Shown: piece after piece, positions 9,399 to 19,024 of the stretch
Numbering within the stretch: the stretch's first letter is position 1
Layout: each line of letters starts with the position of its first letter
Origin: Mesotaenium endlicherianum
Lineage: Eukaryota; Streptophyta; Zygnematophyceae; Zygnematales; Mesotaeniaceae
Assembly (NCBI GenBank): GCA_009602735.1
Contig: WELA01010114.1
Span: 1-23,970 of the forward strand
Direction of reading: 5' to 3'
DNA length: 23,970 nt
Notes under the pieces: generated by a model
The model's database searches: none
What the model was told of the DNA's origin: nothing
The model's input: the letters and a program-made list of their open reading frames with translations, nothing else
Made by a program: the position numbers and the translations under genes

Positions 9399-11379
9399 CT
9401 AGGGACGACAATGGAGGAGGAGAAGCCTAGGACATAGATTGCGATTCAGACAGCGTTGCTCACTGCACACCCAGTCTTCTACTGGCAGGTCGCGGGCAAA
9501 GTCGTGCACGGCCTGGTACTCCTCCCTGCTCACCATGCAGGTTCGGATTTAGTGTGATTGGATTTAAGCTAACATTTTGATCAGCCAGCAACCTCTTCTT
9601 CCAATGCAAGCGGTCCCTTCCAGAGGAGACTTTGCACACCTTAGCAGCTATGTCATATTGTACACACGGGGCAGAAAATATGCCAAGGTGCTAGTGTCGC
9701 TCTGCAACATCGAGTGCTCGACAGAGGGGCTCAGCATTGCAGAGAGAAATTTCTGTGTTTGACGTGTGGTGCTTGCGCAGTAATGGTCACGGGCGCACTC
9801 ACCAGCCCCCCGCATGACCCACATAAGCCAGCACGCAGATGAGCCCCCCTGGGGCGACAATATCGGCAGCCGCGCGCAGCGCCTCCATGGTGGTGCTCTC
9901 AGTCGTCACCACGTCCTTCGCCCCTCCTGGCAAGTATCCCAGATTGAATGACACCAGCCTGTCCTCTTCAACCCCAAACTCTGTCACAGCCGCATTAGAA
10001 GTCACGTACACGCTGCTCAAAGCCCCACTGGTGTGCACTAATGGCCACGCGTCATTTCAGCAGGGCCTACAAACCGCATGCTTTTACCGAAGTCAAAGAG
10101 TGGCAGGCAGAAAGAGCGTACGAAGCGGAGGAGGGCGCCACAAAGTCGCGCAGCCGCGTGTGGCATCCCTCCCTCACAGACACGCGCTCCATCTGCTATA
10201 TCACAAAATACAAAACACCCCCCCACCCCCCCCCTCCCCAGCACGGCAACAAGTGTGGCAAGGAGTCAAGAGTGCAGTACTGCTCTCTCGCTTGCCAGAA
10301 GGGGGCTAGGGTTTGACAACATCCCACGCACGAACAGGCATGAGCATGAGCGTGAGCAGGCACGAGATCTACCTGCATGGGAGCAAGAGAAGCCGACAGG
10401 AGGGCGTGCGTGCGCTCCACGGCTGACGCCTGCACATCCACGGCCACCACACGCCCCTGCCCCTGCCCCTGGCTTTGGCTGCCATCATCACGGGATGCAG
10501 TGGAGAGCAGAGCCAGGCGTGCCATGGCGAGAGCGTCGTGGCCGTTGCCACATGTCGCATCCACCACCGTGTCTCCTGGCCGCACCACAGATCTCCACAG
10601 CCTGCACACTCACCTGCCACGTGGGATCATCATTGGTCAGCATCACTCAAGTCTGCCTTTGCAGAAGGGTGGAGCAGGATGGGCTTCAAAAAGTACCGTG
10701 ATGACCCAAAGGCCCTTAGGTCTGCCATCAACATCCTCCTACAAGGCTAAGAAAAGGGGATGCGTAAGCGCGTCGGAACAAGCTCAACTGTCAGCCGTGT
10801 TTGAGCACAACCAAGAGCTGCTACGCTTGCCCAATCAAGACCAAAAAAAAAGAATGTGTTATTGTTCCCGTTTTGTGTCATCCAAGCACCTATATGGAAG
10901 CAAAATGAGAGCCGGAATAACCAGCCGAGTCCAGGTCCGAAGGAAGCAGTCTACGAGTTGGCAGTCAAGCCAAGTGCTGTCAGCCAGGACACAGTGGGTA
11001 GAAGGCATGAGGCATACTGGTGAGCGACGTCCGTCATTCTCCCGCCTCCCACCAGCATATCTGCCAGGTGCAATCCTGCATCCTTCTGTGGTGAGGTGCT
11101 ATTCTTCCTTTCCTCCTTCTGCACCACTGCTTGGCAGCTGCGCCTTCCATGAGCAGGTGTTAGCTGACTGTAACTACCCAGCTGCTCTTTGAGGTGATTG
11201 TGCTGCCTTTTGCTCCAGCATGGTCCCAACTGACTTCCATACGTCCTGCCCTGGAACTCCTTGCTTCCTGAAAATGCCCAGGCCACTTTATTTCCCGGCA
11301 TTGAGCTGATCGGGGGAATGCCATACACACATGAGATCCTGAGTGATGCGCAGACGTTTGAGCTCATCTGCAGCAACAT
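9399..11379 (-). CDS. MnmM/YtqB-type SAM-dependent tRNA methyltransferase
   Basis: Five exons on the minus strand: 11379-11018, 10601-10373, 10192-10122, 10027-9803 and 9525-9399, giving 337 residues. SAM-binding motif I is [11 protein letters not shown] (about 135-145). The family signature NLGYLPGG is at about 249-256, followed by VAPGG, YVGHAGG and a conserved C-terminal EEYQAV...EDW segment. Bacterial MnmM methylates the 5-aminomethyl group of the wobble 2-thiouridine in tRNA, and plants carry nuclear-encoded homologues. The roughly 100 residues before GRMTDVAH are basic and serine-rich, as in an organellar transit peptide, but the start is uncertain: Met28 (MPGNK) or an unseen 5' exon are alternatives. 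The usual YLPGGDK reads YLPGGAK here. The family call is firm. The plastid or mitochondrial location is inferred. Confidence 0.87.
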
Positions 11380-12303
11380 CAAGGTTCACCGAACCAGGTC
11401 TGGTCAGATTGGTTGCTCAAGCAGAATCAGATTCACTAACAGCCGATGAAACCGCCGTAAACTGGTTACCAGCCCTGAATATGAAAAAGAAGCAATGGTG
11501 CACTCAGAAAACCAGAAAGCCTTCCATTACAATAAGGTTTTACACAGTGCATTTGCAGCTAAGCGAGGAACAAGCCTATTGCAAATGTTCCTTGACGGTA
11601 TTAACATAACCATCGACCTTGCCTAATTTTGTACACTGTGAATGTCAGGGTGCTATAACCAGCTGAACCAGTTCGCGATTTCAGTCACAGAGTGAAGTAA
11701 GTTTGTGGAGGGCCAGATTCGTCTAGTAGCTTAGACTGCCATGTTTACCTTGCAGATCATGTTTGTCGCAGCCATTACGGGCCAGTCACAGAGGAGCGAT
11801 TACTGATCTCAGAGCCACTTTTGTCACCCACCTCTACATCATGGAGTTCTACTGGTTTCTTTCTCTCCGGGGCTGGTCCAGCCGACTGTTAGCTTCTGCC
11901 ATTTAGTAACTGTAGCTCAGTCATAATCTGCTCTACAACAGAAGGGCGTGTGATGCAGTGTGATGCAGTGACTGATACTACCCTCGTAGAAAATATGCGA
12001 AAATGGTTAAATTGAATCGCACGAGAATGTTCGGCCACACGAGTCTCAAAATTCCTTGCGAGCTGCAAGTGCACACCCAGTCAACTCGATCGGCATAGTA
12101 GTTATTAGTAGTTAAAACTTTTATTAACGGTTTCCAATTCAGCCAAGTCCAGGAGAGTTCAGCGAGATCTCTTATCAACCACATTTTCATCGTCATATCT
12201 CAGTGTATTCTTACGACTTTTGACGCCCATTAGCCGCTGCTTCTCATTTTTCCTGTAATCTGCGCCTCGTCAGCTGCTTAAGAGGGGCGAAAAAGTCGAG
12301 AAT
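11380..12303. other. Head-to-head gap between methyltransferase and Sec61 gamma
   Basis: This should contain two promoters. No gene is supported. A tandem pair of TGATGCAGTG (11951-11970) is the only local repeat noticed. The segment just before the Sec61 gamma start is pyrimidine-rich and has no clear TATA box. Confidence 0.45.
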
Positions 12304-12689
12304 ATGGAAGCTATAGACACTGTCATTCGACCTGTACAAAACTTTGCGAAGGACAGTATACGTCTCGTAAAGCGCTGCCATAAGCCAGATCGAAAGGGTA
12401 TGCCTCTCTTCAGGGTGGATACTTACAACTTTTATCTCTTTTGTTTCGTTGACATCAGTGTTCTTGTGTTTATATCATCTACCGCCATACAATGCTGTTA
12501 CTCCATGGGGAGTCAAGAGTAAGTCACAAGGATGTGCCTTGCAGCTGATATACATTGCATGTCTGTGTAATGACAGAATTCATTAAAGTTGCGTCGAGGA
12601 CCGCCATCGGCTTTGTCATCATGGGATTTGTTGGGTTCTTTGTGAAACTCATTTTCATTCCCATCAACCAAATTATTGTGGGTTCATAG
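12304..12689 (+). CDS. SEC61G: Protein transport protein Sec61 subunit gamma
   Basis: Two exons, 12304-12397 and 12577-12689, encode 68 residues, the usual length for this subunit. The frame breaks inside the Glu codon after KRCHKPDRK. The N-terminal amphipathic part contains [19 protein letters not shown] single membrane helix follows ([19 protein letters not shown]), and the protein ends INQIIVGS, all typical of SecE/Sec61-gamma. It is the small tail-anchored subunit that clamps the Sec61 protein-conducting channel in the ER membrane. Third codon positions are AT-rich compared with the protease upstream. Reading through the intron would give a 72-residue frame without the conserved membrane helix, so the spliced model is preferred. 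Confidence 0.97.
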
Positions 12690-12746
12690 AAAGGTGAGGC
12701 GCTCAGTATTTATGCCCACCGTGAGTGCATTGTATATACCTGGCAG

Positions 12747-12751
12747 TGTAA
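12747..12751 (+). terminator. Candidate TGTAA poly(A) signal, Sec61 gamma
   Basis: TGTAA starts 58 bases after the Sec61 gamma stop, a plausible position for a chlorophyte 3' end. Confidence 0.55.
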
Positions 12752-13723
12752 TTTGTATGTATTTTACCGACTTTGTTATCAAATCTTACTGGGACAGTGA
12801 AAATGCACGCTGTTTGCCCGGAGCTTAGCCAATATGTGTCAAATGTGAGGTCCAGACTTCTGTTACAGATCAGTAGCTGACAAGGTTCTTTTGAAATGTG
12901 AAGATGTGCAGGGGTTCAGTGGTGTATGAGGGCTTATCAGAGGAGGCATACAGATGTATCATGTTGGCCACTTGCACCTAAATATGCTCGTATAGGTAAT
13001 AACTTTCACTGTAGCATAGAGGTCACGGGACTCCACCATCTATAACTAGCTGAGGTGTACGCCTTCTCTGCCTCCAAATCCACCCCTACCTTACTGCTCT
13101 TAGCAGGCTTGACGTGAAGGCTGAGGCTCCAAGAAAGTCGCATGGTTCAACCAGGCAAGTTATGCCTTCCGACCAAAAATACTTAGCATCAAAATTTTCA
13201 AGCAGTAGGTATCTTCAGCCGGAGTTTTGTATTGCTGTGAAGATTGTCCACAAATTGGTGTATGGACTCTTCTTTTGGAACAAAAGGATCTCGTCCAATT
13301 TATTATGTGATATTTTAGACAGGAGCATGTTGTTGATTCCTCAATGAGGACTGTCGCTTAGGGTTGCAGTTCACCTCGATCCAATTGTGACCAAAGACTA
13401 ACCCTGTGCACTTGTGCTCGTCACATTGCATCCCAGCTTTAGCGTGTGTTACAATTATCTTCTCCGTGTAATTTGAGGGTTTAAGGTCCAGCAGATGCTA
13501 ATCATAGTAGCTGTCATTTGTGCTGCAAAACAGTGAGTACTGTTAATTACAGCGGAAATATACCATGGATAGCCATCCTCTCTTGTGTTTTGTACGTGCG
13601 TTTCTCGCTATCAGAACAGAGGACATCAAGTCACTTCATTACACGAGATTTCAGACATTTTACTCACCCCATGCAAAAGTTAGTACGAATAGAAAACCCG
13701 TATTAGGGTGCTAAACTCCTACA

Positions 13724-13728
13724 TTACA
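13724..13728 (-). terminator. Candidate TGTAA poly(A) signal, CLPTM1
   Basis: TTACA on the plus strand gives minus-strand TGTAA about 185 bases after the CLPTM1 stop. Confidence 0.4.
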
Positions 13729-13912
13729 AGGATCTAGTGTTTAGAAAAAGGTAAGCAAACCAGTGCCTGATATACTAGAGCACGTGGGTTTCCCATTATT
13801 TCGTGTCCTTGCGCGGACAGAACTCCTCACAAAGCATGTACAGCAGGGTACCAGCATCAACATAAGTTGAACATTAGACAAAATTAACAACTATCACGCT
13901 ACCTACATGAAT

Positions 13913-16900
13913 CTAGAGTTTTTTCTTGTCCTCAACCGGGGTATCCTTTTTGCTACTGCTAGCTGCAGCGTCCGTGGCAGGGGCATCTGAGGAATTTGCA
14001 GAGCTGCCCCCTGCAGGTCTGTGAACCATGCTTCCTTCAGAGATGCCCATTTGACTTGACGTGCTGGCACCGGCAGTACCATCATCGAGAGCGAGAGTGC
14101 CTTCACCTGCACCACCTATTGTTGGACCACCAGCACCTTGGGCCTCCGGGCCACCAAAGCCAAACTCGTTGATGCGAGTCTTATCGACTGGGTAAATATA
14201 CCTTTGATACAAAAAGATGCAGAACACGATGTCTGCACAACCATGACATTAATCCATTCAGTAAGATGCCTGCATTAGTAAAAAGCCCGAAGCAAAGACA
14301 AAGTCCAGCAGCATATAAGTAGGAAAACAAGTCAACGAAAGAGATATCCAACCGAAGGGATCTGAAGAGCTTACCGTCACGGAAGACGGATAGGCGATGC
14401 AGGAGTGGCATCTTGATAACAAAGGCAAAAAGATCATCGATGATTGTGTTGAGGAACTTATAGGTCATCTGGCGCCAGGGCAGATGTGCCACTGATTTCA
14501 GCTTATAGTTGATGAAGAGCTGTGGACACATCATGATAAATCCTGCACAACCCCACCAGCAGATTATTGTCAGCTTCCGAGAAAGGATGGTCCCTCACCA
14601 CCTTCTCTCCCTGCGTTCAAGCAGTTCACGATACTCAGGACCGAGGAATGAGAACCAAGGCCTAGCAAGCAAAGCAGCAGCCCAGCGCGCTGACCATCTT
14701 CACCCGCAATCAGCTGTGGATGGACTACTGCAGAGTCACGTACCAAAGGTGTAGACGCAGCCGGTGAGGGACGAGAGGATCCACGAGTACCAGCTCTTGT
14801 GCGTCTGGTACACCAGCGAGTAGATTGCGTACCCGCCCACCAGAGGGTACAGCGAGTAGGAGAGGTACTTGGACGCCAGCTCATCGTACTCTTTGGTCTT
14901 GTTGTTCGCATACGACTCACGATCTTTAAAGCGCAGGCGCGGAATAAGCCCACTTCTGTCCACCTGCTCCCAAACCCAAACAGAAATAGTTTCCTCGCTC
15001 ATAAAAAGCACGTCCGACTGACAAGTTACATGCATCTCCACGTAAACCACCACAAGAGAAATGGAGAGATGCAGCTGTCCCCGTACTTTGCGATGCTCTT
15101 GCGGGAGGCGCAAGCAAGCAGAGAGGAAGCGCAAGGGTAGAGCAGAGCACGCACCTCGACGTGCATGGCCTTGCCAATCTTCCAGAACTCAATGCAGCAG
15201 CCGATGCCGGAGCTGATGAGGATCATCCAGCTGGTGTCGTTGTCCAGCAGGTACAGGAAGATGACCAGCTGGCAGAAGAAGTTGATAACCACCGTGCGCG
15301 CGGACAGGCCCTCCATGGACTTGTTCGCGTTCCAAAACTGGATGTCTGCACGCATCCCAAAATTCGCACCTCAGCTCCTATATCAGCATCCTAGACCTTT
15401 GCAAGCTAGCTGAACAGGCACCATAGCTCAGTTGGGTGGCTTGGCCGCGGCCACAGTTCCGCAGCAGGAGCCAGGATGACCACTTTCTCTCCGAGACTAC
15501 AAGACGAGTGCGGCAGGAGACCTCAGTCGCCAAGCACAGGGGCAGTCGGGAGAGAAGAGAGTATACGAGGGCATACCATTCTTGAAGGCAAGGAAGTCGA
15601 AGACGGAGTGCAGGAGAGACACCGCCATGGTGATGCCCAGCAGCACGGGATTGCCCTCCAGAAACACCCTCTGCATGCACCAACCCCCACTCCAAGAACG
15701 TGCTCCATGAGGGGCTGTTTCAAGACTGGGCAACAGCTAGTCATCATCCCACAATAAGAGCTCCCCCGTAACCTCGACAGCCATAAAAAGCCCACGTCTA
15801 TTGCAAATGCAGCTGTCCAATATGCTGGCATCCAGTCAGCGGTCTGCCCCAAAGTGGAAATTGCGAGTAAGGGAGAGAAGAGGGAGGGGGGACAAAGGAG
15901 CTGACCTTGATCTCATCCCCTTCGCCATCCACCATGGTGCCGTAGGACGCCTGCAGCTTGAAGGACTGCTCCATGCTGATATACAGCTGCCACTTCCACA
16001 TGCTCAGCGTGCTCAGCGTCAGCGCCAGCGGCACCACCTCCACCGTCTCGTTCAGCGGCGTCAGCTTGTCCCGCAACAGCCAGAACTCGTTCACGTAAAC
16101 GGTGGGGAAGTAGTTGCCGCTCTCCAGATCAAACGCCATGTCTGTGTGTCGCCGGGTGAAGGGTCGGCTTCATGAGGGATGCTGAAGAGGGCAGAACCCT
16201 CAAAGATATAATAAACTTCTCGTTAACGATAGGATATACGAGACTACGCACACAAGGAGTTGGATAAGAGATGGCTGCACAGCAGAGTGAGTGGGAGGCT
16301 GTGAGAGGATACGTGGTCGCAGCTGCTCTGGCACCTGCCCCCTCGTGTACCTGCGCTCCCTCCCCGGCCCCATCCAAGCAGCGCAACCATCAGCACTGGC
16401 TCCGTCATAGACTGCAAATATTAGATTATCAAGGGCCCATGGATTTTGCAAAAGAGGAGTACGACTTGGTGTCGGTCTTACACCGCCTCCTAGGTGGAGG
16501 TAGGCAATGATGTCGTGCACGCTCACTGGTTAAAGTCGTCGACAAGGGTGATGGTGCAGTTGGGCTTCCAGAATGAGATCCACTCCCGCGGCGGCTCCTC
16601 CTCCCCGCTGTCGTCCCCACGCTCATCTTCATCGTCGTCGTCGTCGTTGACAGCAACAGCTTGGGGGGGCACTGCTTTCGGCGGCTCGTCGCCCTCAACA
16701 AGCCGAGCTGCTTCTTCTGCCGCCTGCTCCCATCACGACCCCCGGCCCATCCATCCTGTTCCGTCAGGTCCGATCTGGCTCCCCACAAACCAGCACTCCA
16801 CAAACCAACACTTGTGGCAAGCTCTTGCTCGCCTGCAGCAGTCAGTGCCATGCAGAAGAGCACGACCACGGCAAAAAGCACAGAGAAGAGGGGGCAAGGA

Positions 16901-18306
16901 GAGTGACGGAAGTGCACCTCAGCGGCAGCACCTTCCTCGGTGAGGCTCTTGCCCAGGAGGTTCTTGCGCCGGTCCACTTTGGGACGCGGATAGAACGCCA
17001 CCAGCGCTGCACACGCGACAAGCTCACTCGTCATTCTCGGCGCACGCTATGCTGACACTGCGTAGGCTGGCCTTGCCCACCACTTCCGCCACACTGCCCC
17101 CAAGCTTCGCAATCAAATAACGGCGCTCACTCGCTGGCAGTAGCACATCGTCCCCCCACTGACGGCTAATTAAGCACTCCACAGTACAGCTTTCTCTGGC
17201 CGATGCAGAAAACTAACTTGCCCCATCCGATTGCTTAAATAACACTTGTATTACAATGACCAAGGTTCAGTCATGTACTTACATTGGCTTTTATGAAAGG
17301 TGGAGCTCCGATCATAGGAAGGGTCCGAGGGGTCAGGGGAGAAGCCGGTGCGGGCAAAGAAAATGTGTGCGAACACAGATCCGTTCCGCTGCGCGTTCTG
17401 TCAGTACACACAGAAGCACACGCAAGCCACCTCCCTCTCCCCTCTGTTAGCATCCCAATGACACTGTTCCACTGCAAAGACAGCTGCACTTTGAAAAATG
17501 ATCCTTTGTTTAGCTGAGTAAATGCTTGAAGTGCTTATAAGGCCGTCCACTGCTCCTCGCAGGCAGCATCCACATGCAGTGTGGAAGTGTCCGCATTCAC
17601 ATCAGGTTACCAGGACTACCAGGTGCTTGTGTGGAATACTATACCTCGGATGGGTGATACGTGTATGCTAGTGCCCTCTCTCCCTTGGGCCCATGGATTC
17701 CATAAGGAATGTTGGTCTCAGACCACACCAGTGAACTTTCATCACTGAAGCTGCTGAAGCTCTCGGAGTCTGTGATGTACACCCACATGTCCTGTAGGAC
17801 AACACAAGAGCTAGAAAAATATGAATTATTATGGCGTATAAAGCTAGCCCTTACTGACACGCTACAACAGAAGCACTCTTTGCCTCTCCTTCCGAAGGAC
17901 CGATTTTTTTGGAATGTCACACATTGCAAGCCTTCTTGTGAAAGGCGCCCAGCACCGTATAGTGGACGTGTAGCTGATTAAGCTCTCCCCATAGACAATC
18001 ATTTTTAGGCACTTTTACCCTGGTAAATGTGATCAGATCGACCTTTACAGTGTTGCCCAAGAGCTCAGGTTTTAACATGTCGGTCAGATCTGCACTCACA
18101 AGGTCTTCGCCGCGACTAAACATGTTGTGCATCACGAGAGCTGGATCCTTTGGTGCCTTCTTTCCAAACATATTGTTTATGAAGTACCAAAACATTGCCA
18201 TCCTAATGACCGTAAATAACATGCTACTCCCACCCTGCTGCTGCTGGGGGCGACCAGGGGGTCCCGCTGCACCCACAGGACCAACGGCCTGCCCGGCATT
18301 TGGCAT
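13913..18306 (-). CDS. CLPTM1-family multispanning ER membrane protein
   Basis: Twelve minus-strand exons: 18306-18100, 17791-17645, 17397-17283, 17006-16918, 16723-16527, 16350-16313, 16141-15906, 15670-15577, 15345-15155, 14963-14744, 14542-14375 and 14232-13913. They join in frame to 673 residues. A Gly/Pro/Gln-rich start is followed by one membrane segment (about 29-47) and a large lumenal domain (DMWVYITDSE, RNGSVFAHIFFARTGF, FYPRPKVDRRKNLLG, WISFWKPN, NEFWLLRDKL). A C-terminal multispanning block follows (FDFLAFKN, FWNANKSMEGLSA, FWKIGKAM, RSGLIPRLRF, MMCPQLFINYKLKSVAHLPW, YPVDKTRINEFGFGG). These are close matches to the plant and animal CLPTM1 family. Human members act in the ER: CLPTM1 retains GABA-A receptors and CLPTM1L is a lipid scramblase for GPI synthesis. 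The role in this organism is unknown. The last 78 residues are a Gly/Ser/Ala-rich tail ending in lysines. Exon 6 is only 38 bases, and an acidic run (Asp/Glu) precedes WISFWKPN. Confidence 0.95.
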
Positions 18307-19024
18307 GTTTCACCGCCTCAGATATGACCTGCTACAGTAAATGGTGGCGAGAGGGTCACTATCTATGGTGCACTGTGATGCACTGCACAGAGTAGACTGC
18401 TCTTGGATCTACTTTTCAGGAAGTCCTTCACATATGACAGTACCAAATTCAAAGCCCCCAGTGAATGTCTAACATATGCTCGTCACTGCCTTGAGCCTAA
18501 TTTACTAAGGTGCACGCGCCAGTGACGAACCAAGTATATTCCCTTCCCTATCCTATTTTGCAGCTTAAGCCGGCTTTGGCCTCCTGCTGCCTTCTGTGTG
18601 TCTATACGTTTCTTATACACGATGTTCAACGGGTCCCCTGCTTGGAACTCAGTTGCACACACTTGTGTGATCGACCTTGGTGCACCTTGGTGCCCCTGTC
18701 TCCAAACTGCTTGTAATTGGCTGCAACCTATAGTTCGCATGCATTCACAACCGGCCCGCGACGTTTCGGCCTTCCCGCTTGTCCTCGCTTGTTCTCGCTC
18801 GACATATATATAGCAGTTCGACCAGGTCTCTTTGGTCGTCTGATTTATTCGAAACACATTCTTCAGACAGAAAACTTACCATTCTTACGGCTTGGGACAT
18901 GCTTTATGTGTAATCAGTGGAGGAGCTACGTTTCTGAAGAGGATAATATAGTCTGGAAAAGTGTCAGACACCAAGCATTGAATTTGGTTTCGTCCTCTGT
19001 GATATTGCCGTACTGAGATCTCTT
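18307..19024. promoter_or_regulatory. Divergent promoter region between CLPTM1 and PDI
   Basis: These 718 bases separate two start codons that face away from each other, so both promoters must lie here or in nearby leaders. Short open frames on both strands have no family resemblance. A TATA-like element is listed separately. Confidence 0.6.
18803..18812 (+). promoter_or_regulatory. TATA-like element upstream of PDI
   Basis: CATATATATA lies about 213 bases before the PDI start codon, directly after a run of CTCGCTTGT-like pyrimidine repeats. The distance would leave a leader of up to about 190 bases. The match is to sequence only, and the element could also be chance AT repeat. Confidence 0.35.

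Larger units (their letters stand above)
12690..13912. other. Tail-to-tail gap between Sec61 gamma and CLPTM1
   Basis: This 1.2-kb AT-rich gap separates two converging genes. Open frames at 13114-13347 and 13518-13706 are short. The first begins on GTG and neither resembles a known family. I see nothing else beyond the presumed 3' untranslated regions. Confidence 0.5.

Noticed and set aside
10041..10316. Plus-strand open frame with a Cys-rich stretch like a MYND finger
   Set aside because: It is antisense to methyltransferase exon 3 (10122-10192) and its flanking introns, which match the family. The finger lacks enough spaced Cys/His residues, and no neighbouring exon supports it.
10475..10750. 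Plus-strand open frame ending in a protein-like segment ([19 protein letters not shown])
   Set aside because: Most of it is antisense to methyltransferase exon 2 carrying motif I. The end looks plausible but matches no family I know, and no upstream exon could be joined with confidence.
13114..13347. 77-codon plus-strand frame between Sec61 gamma and CLPTM1
   Set aside because: It starts at GTG, has no recognisable motif, and sits where two 3' untranslated regions are expected.
15418..15475. tRNA-like A box (TAGCTCAGTTGG) in the plus strand
   Set aside because: No B box (GGTTCGA-type) or foldable acceptor stem follows at tRNA spacing, and it lies inside a CLPTM1 intron. Chance match.
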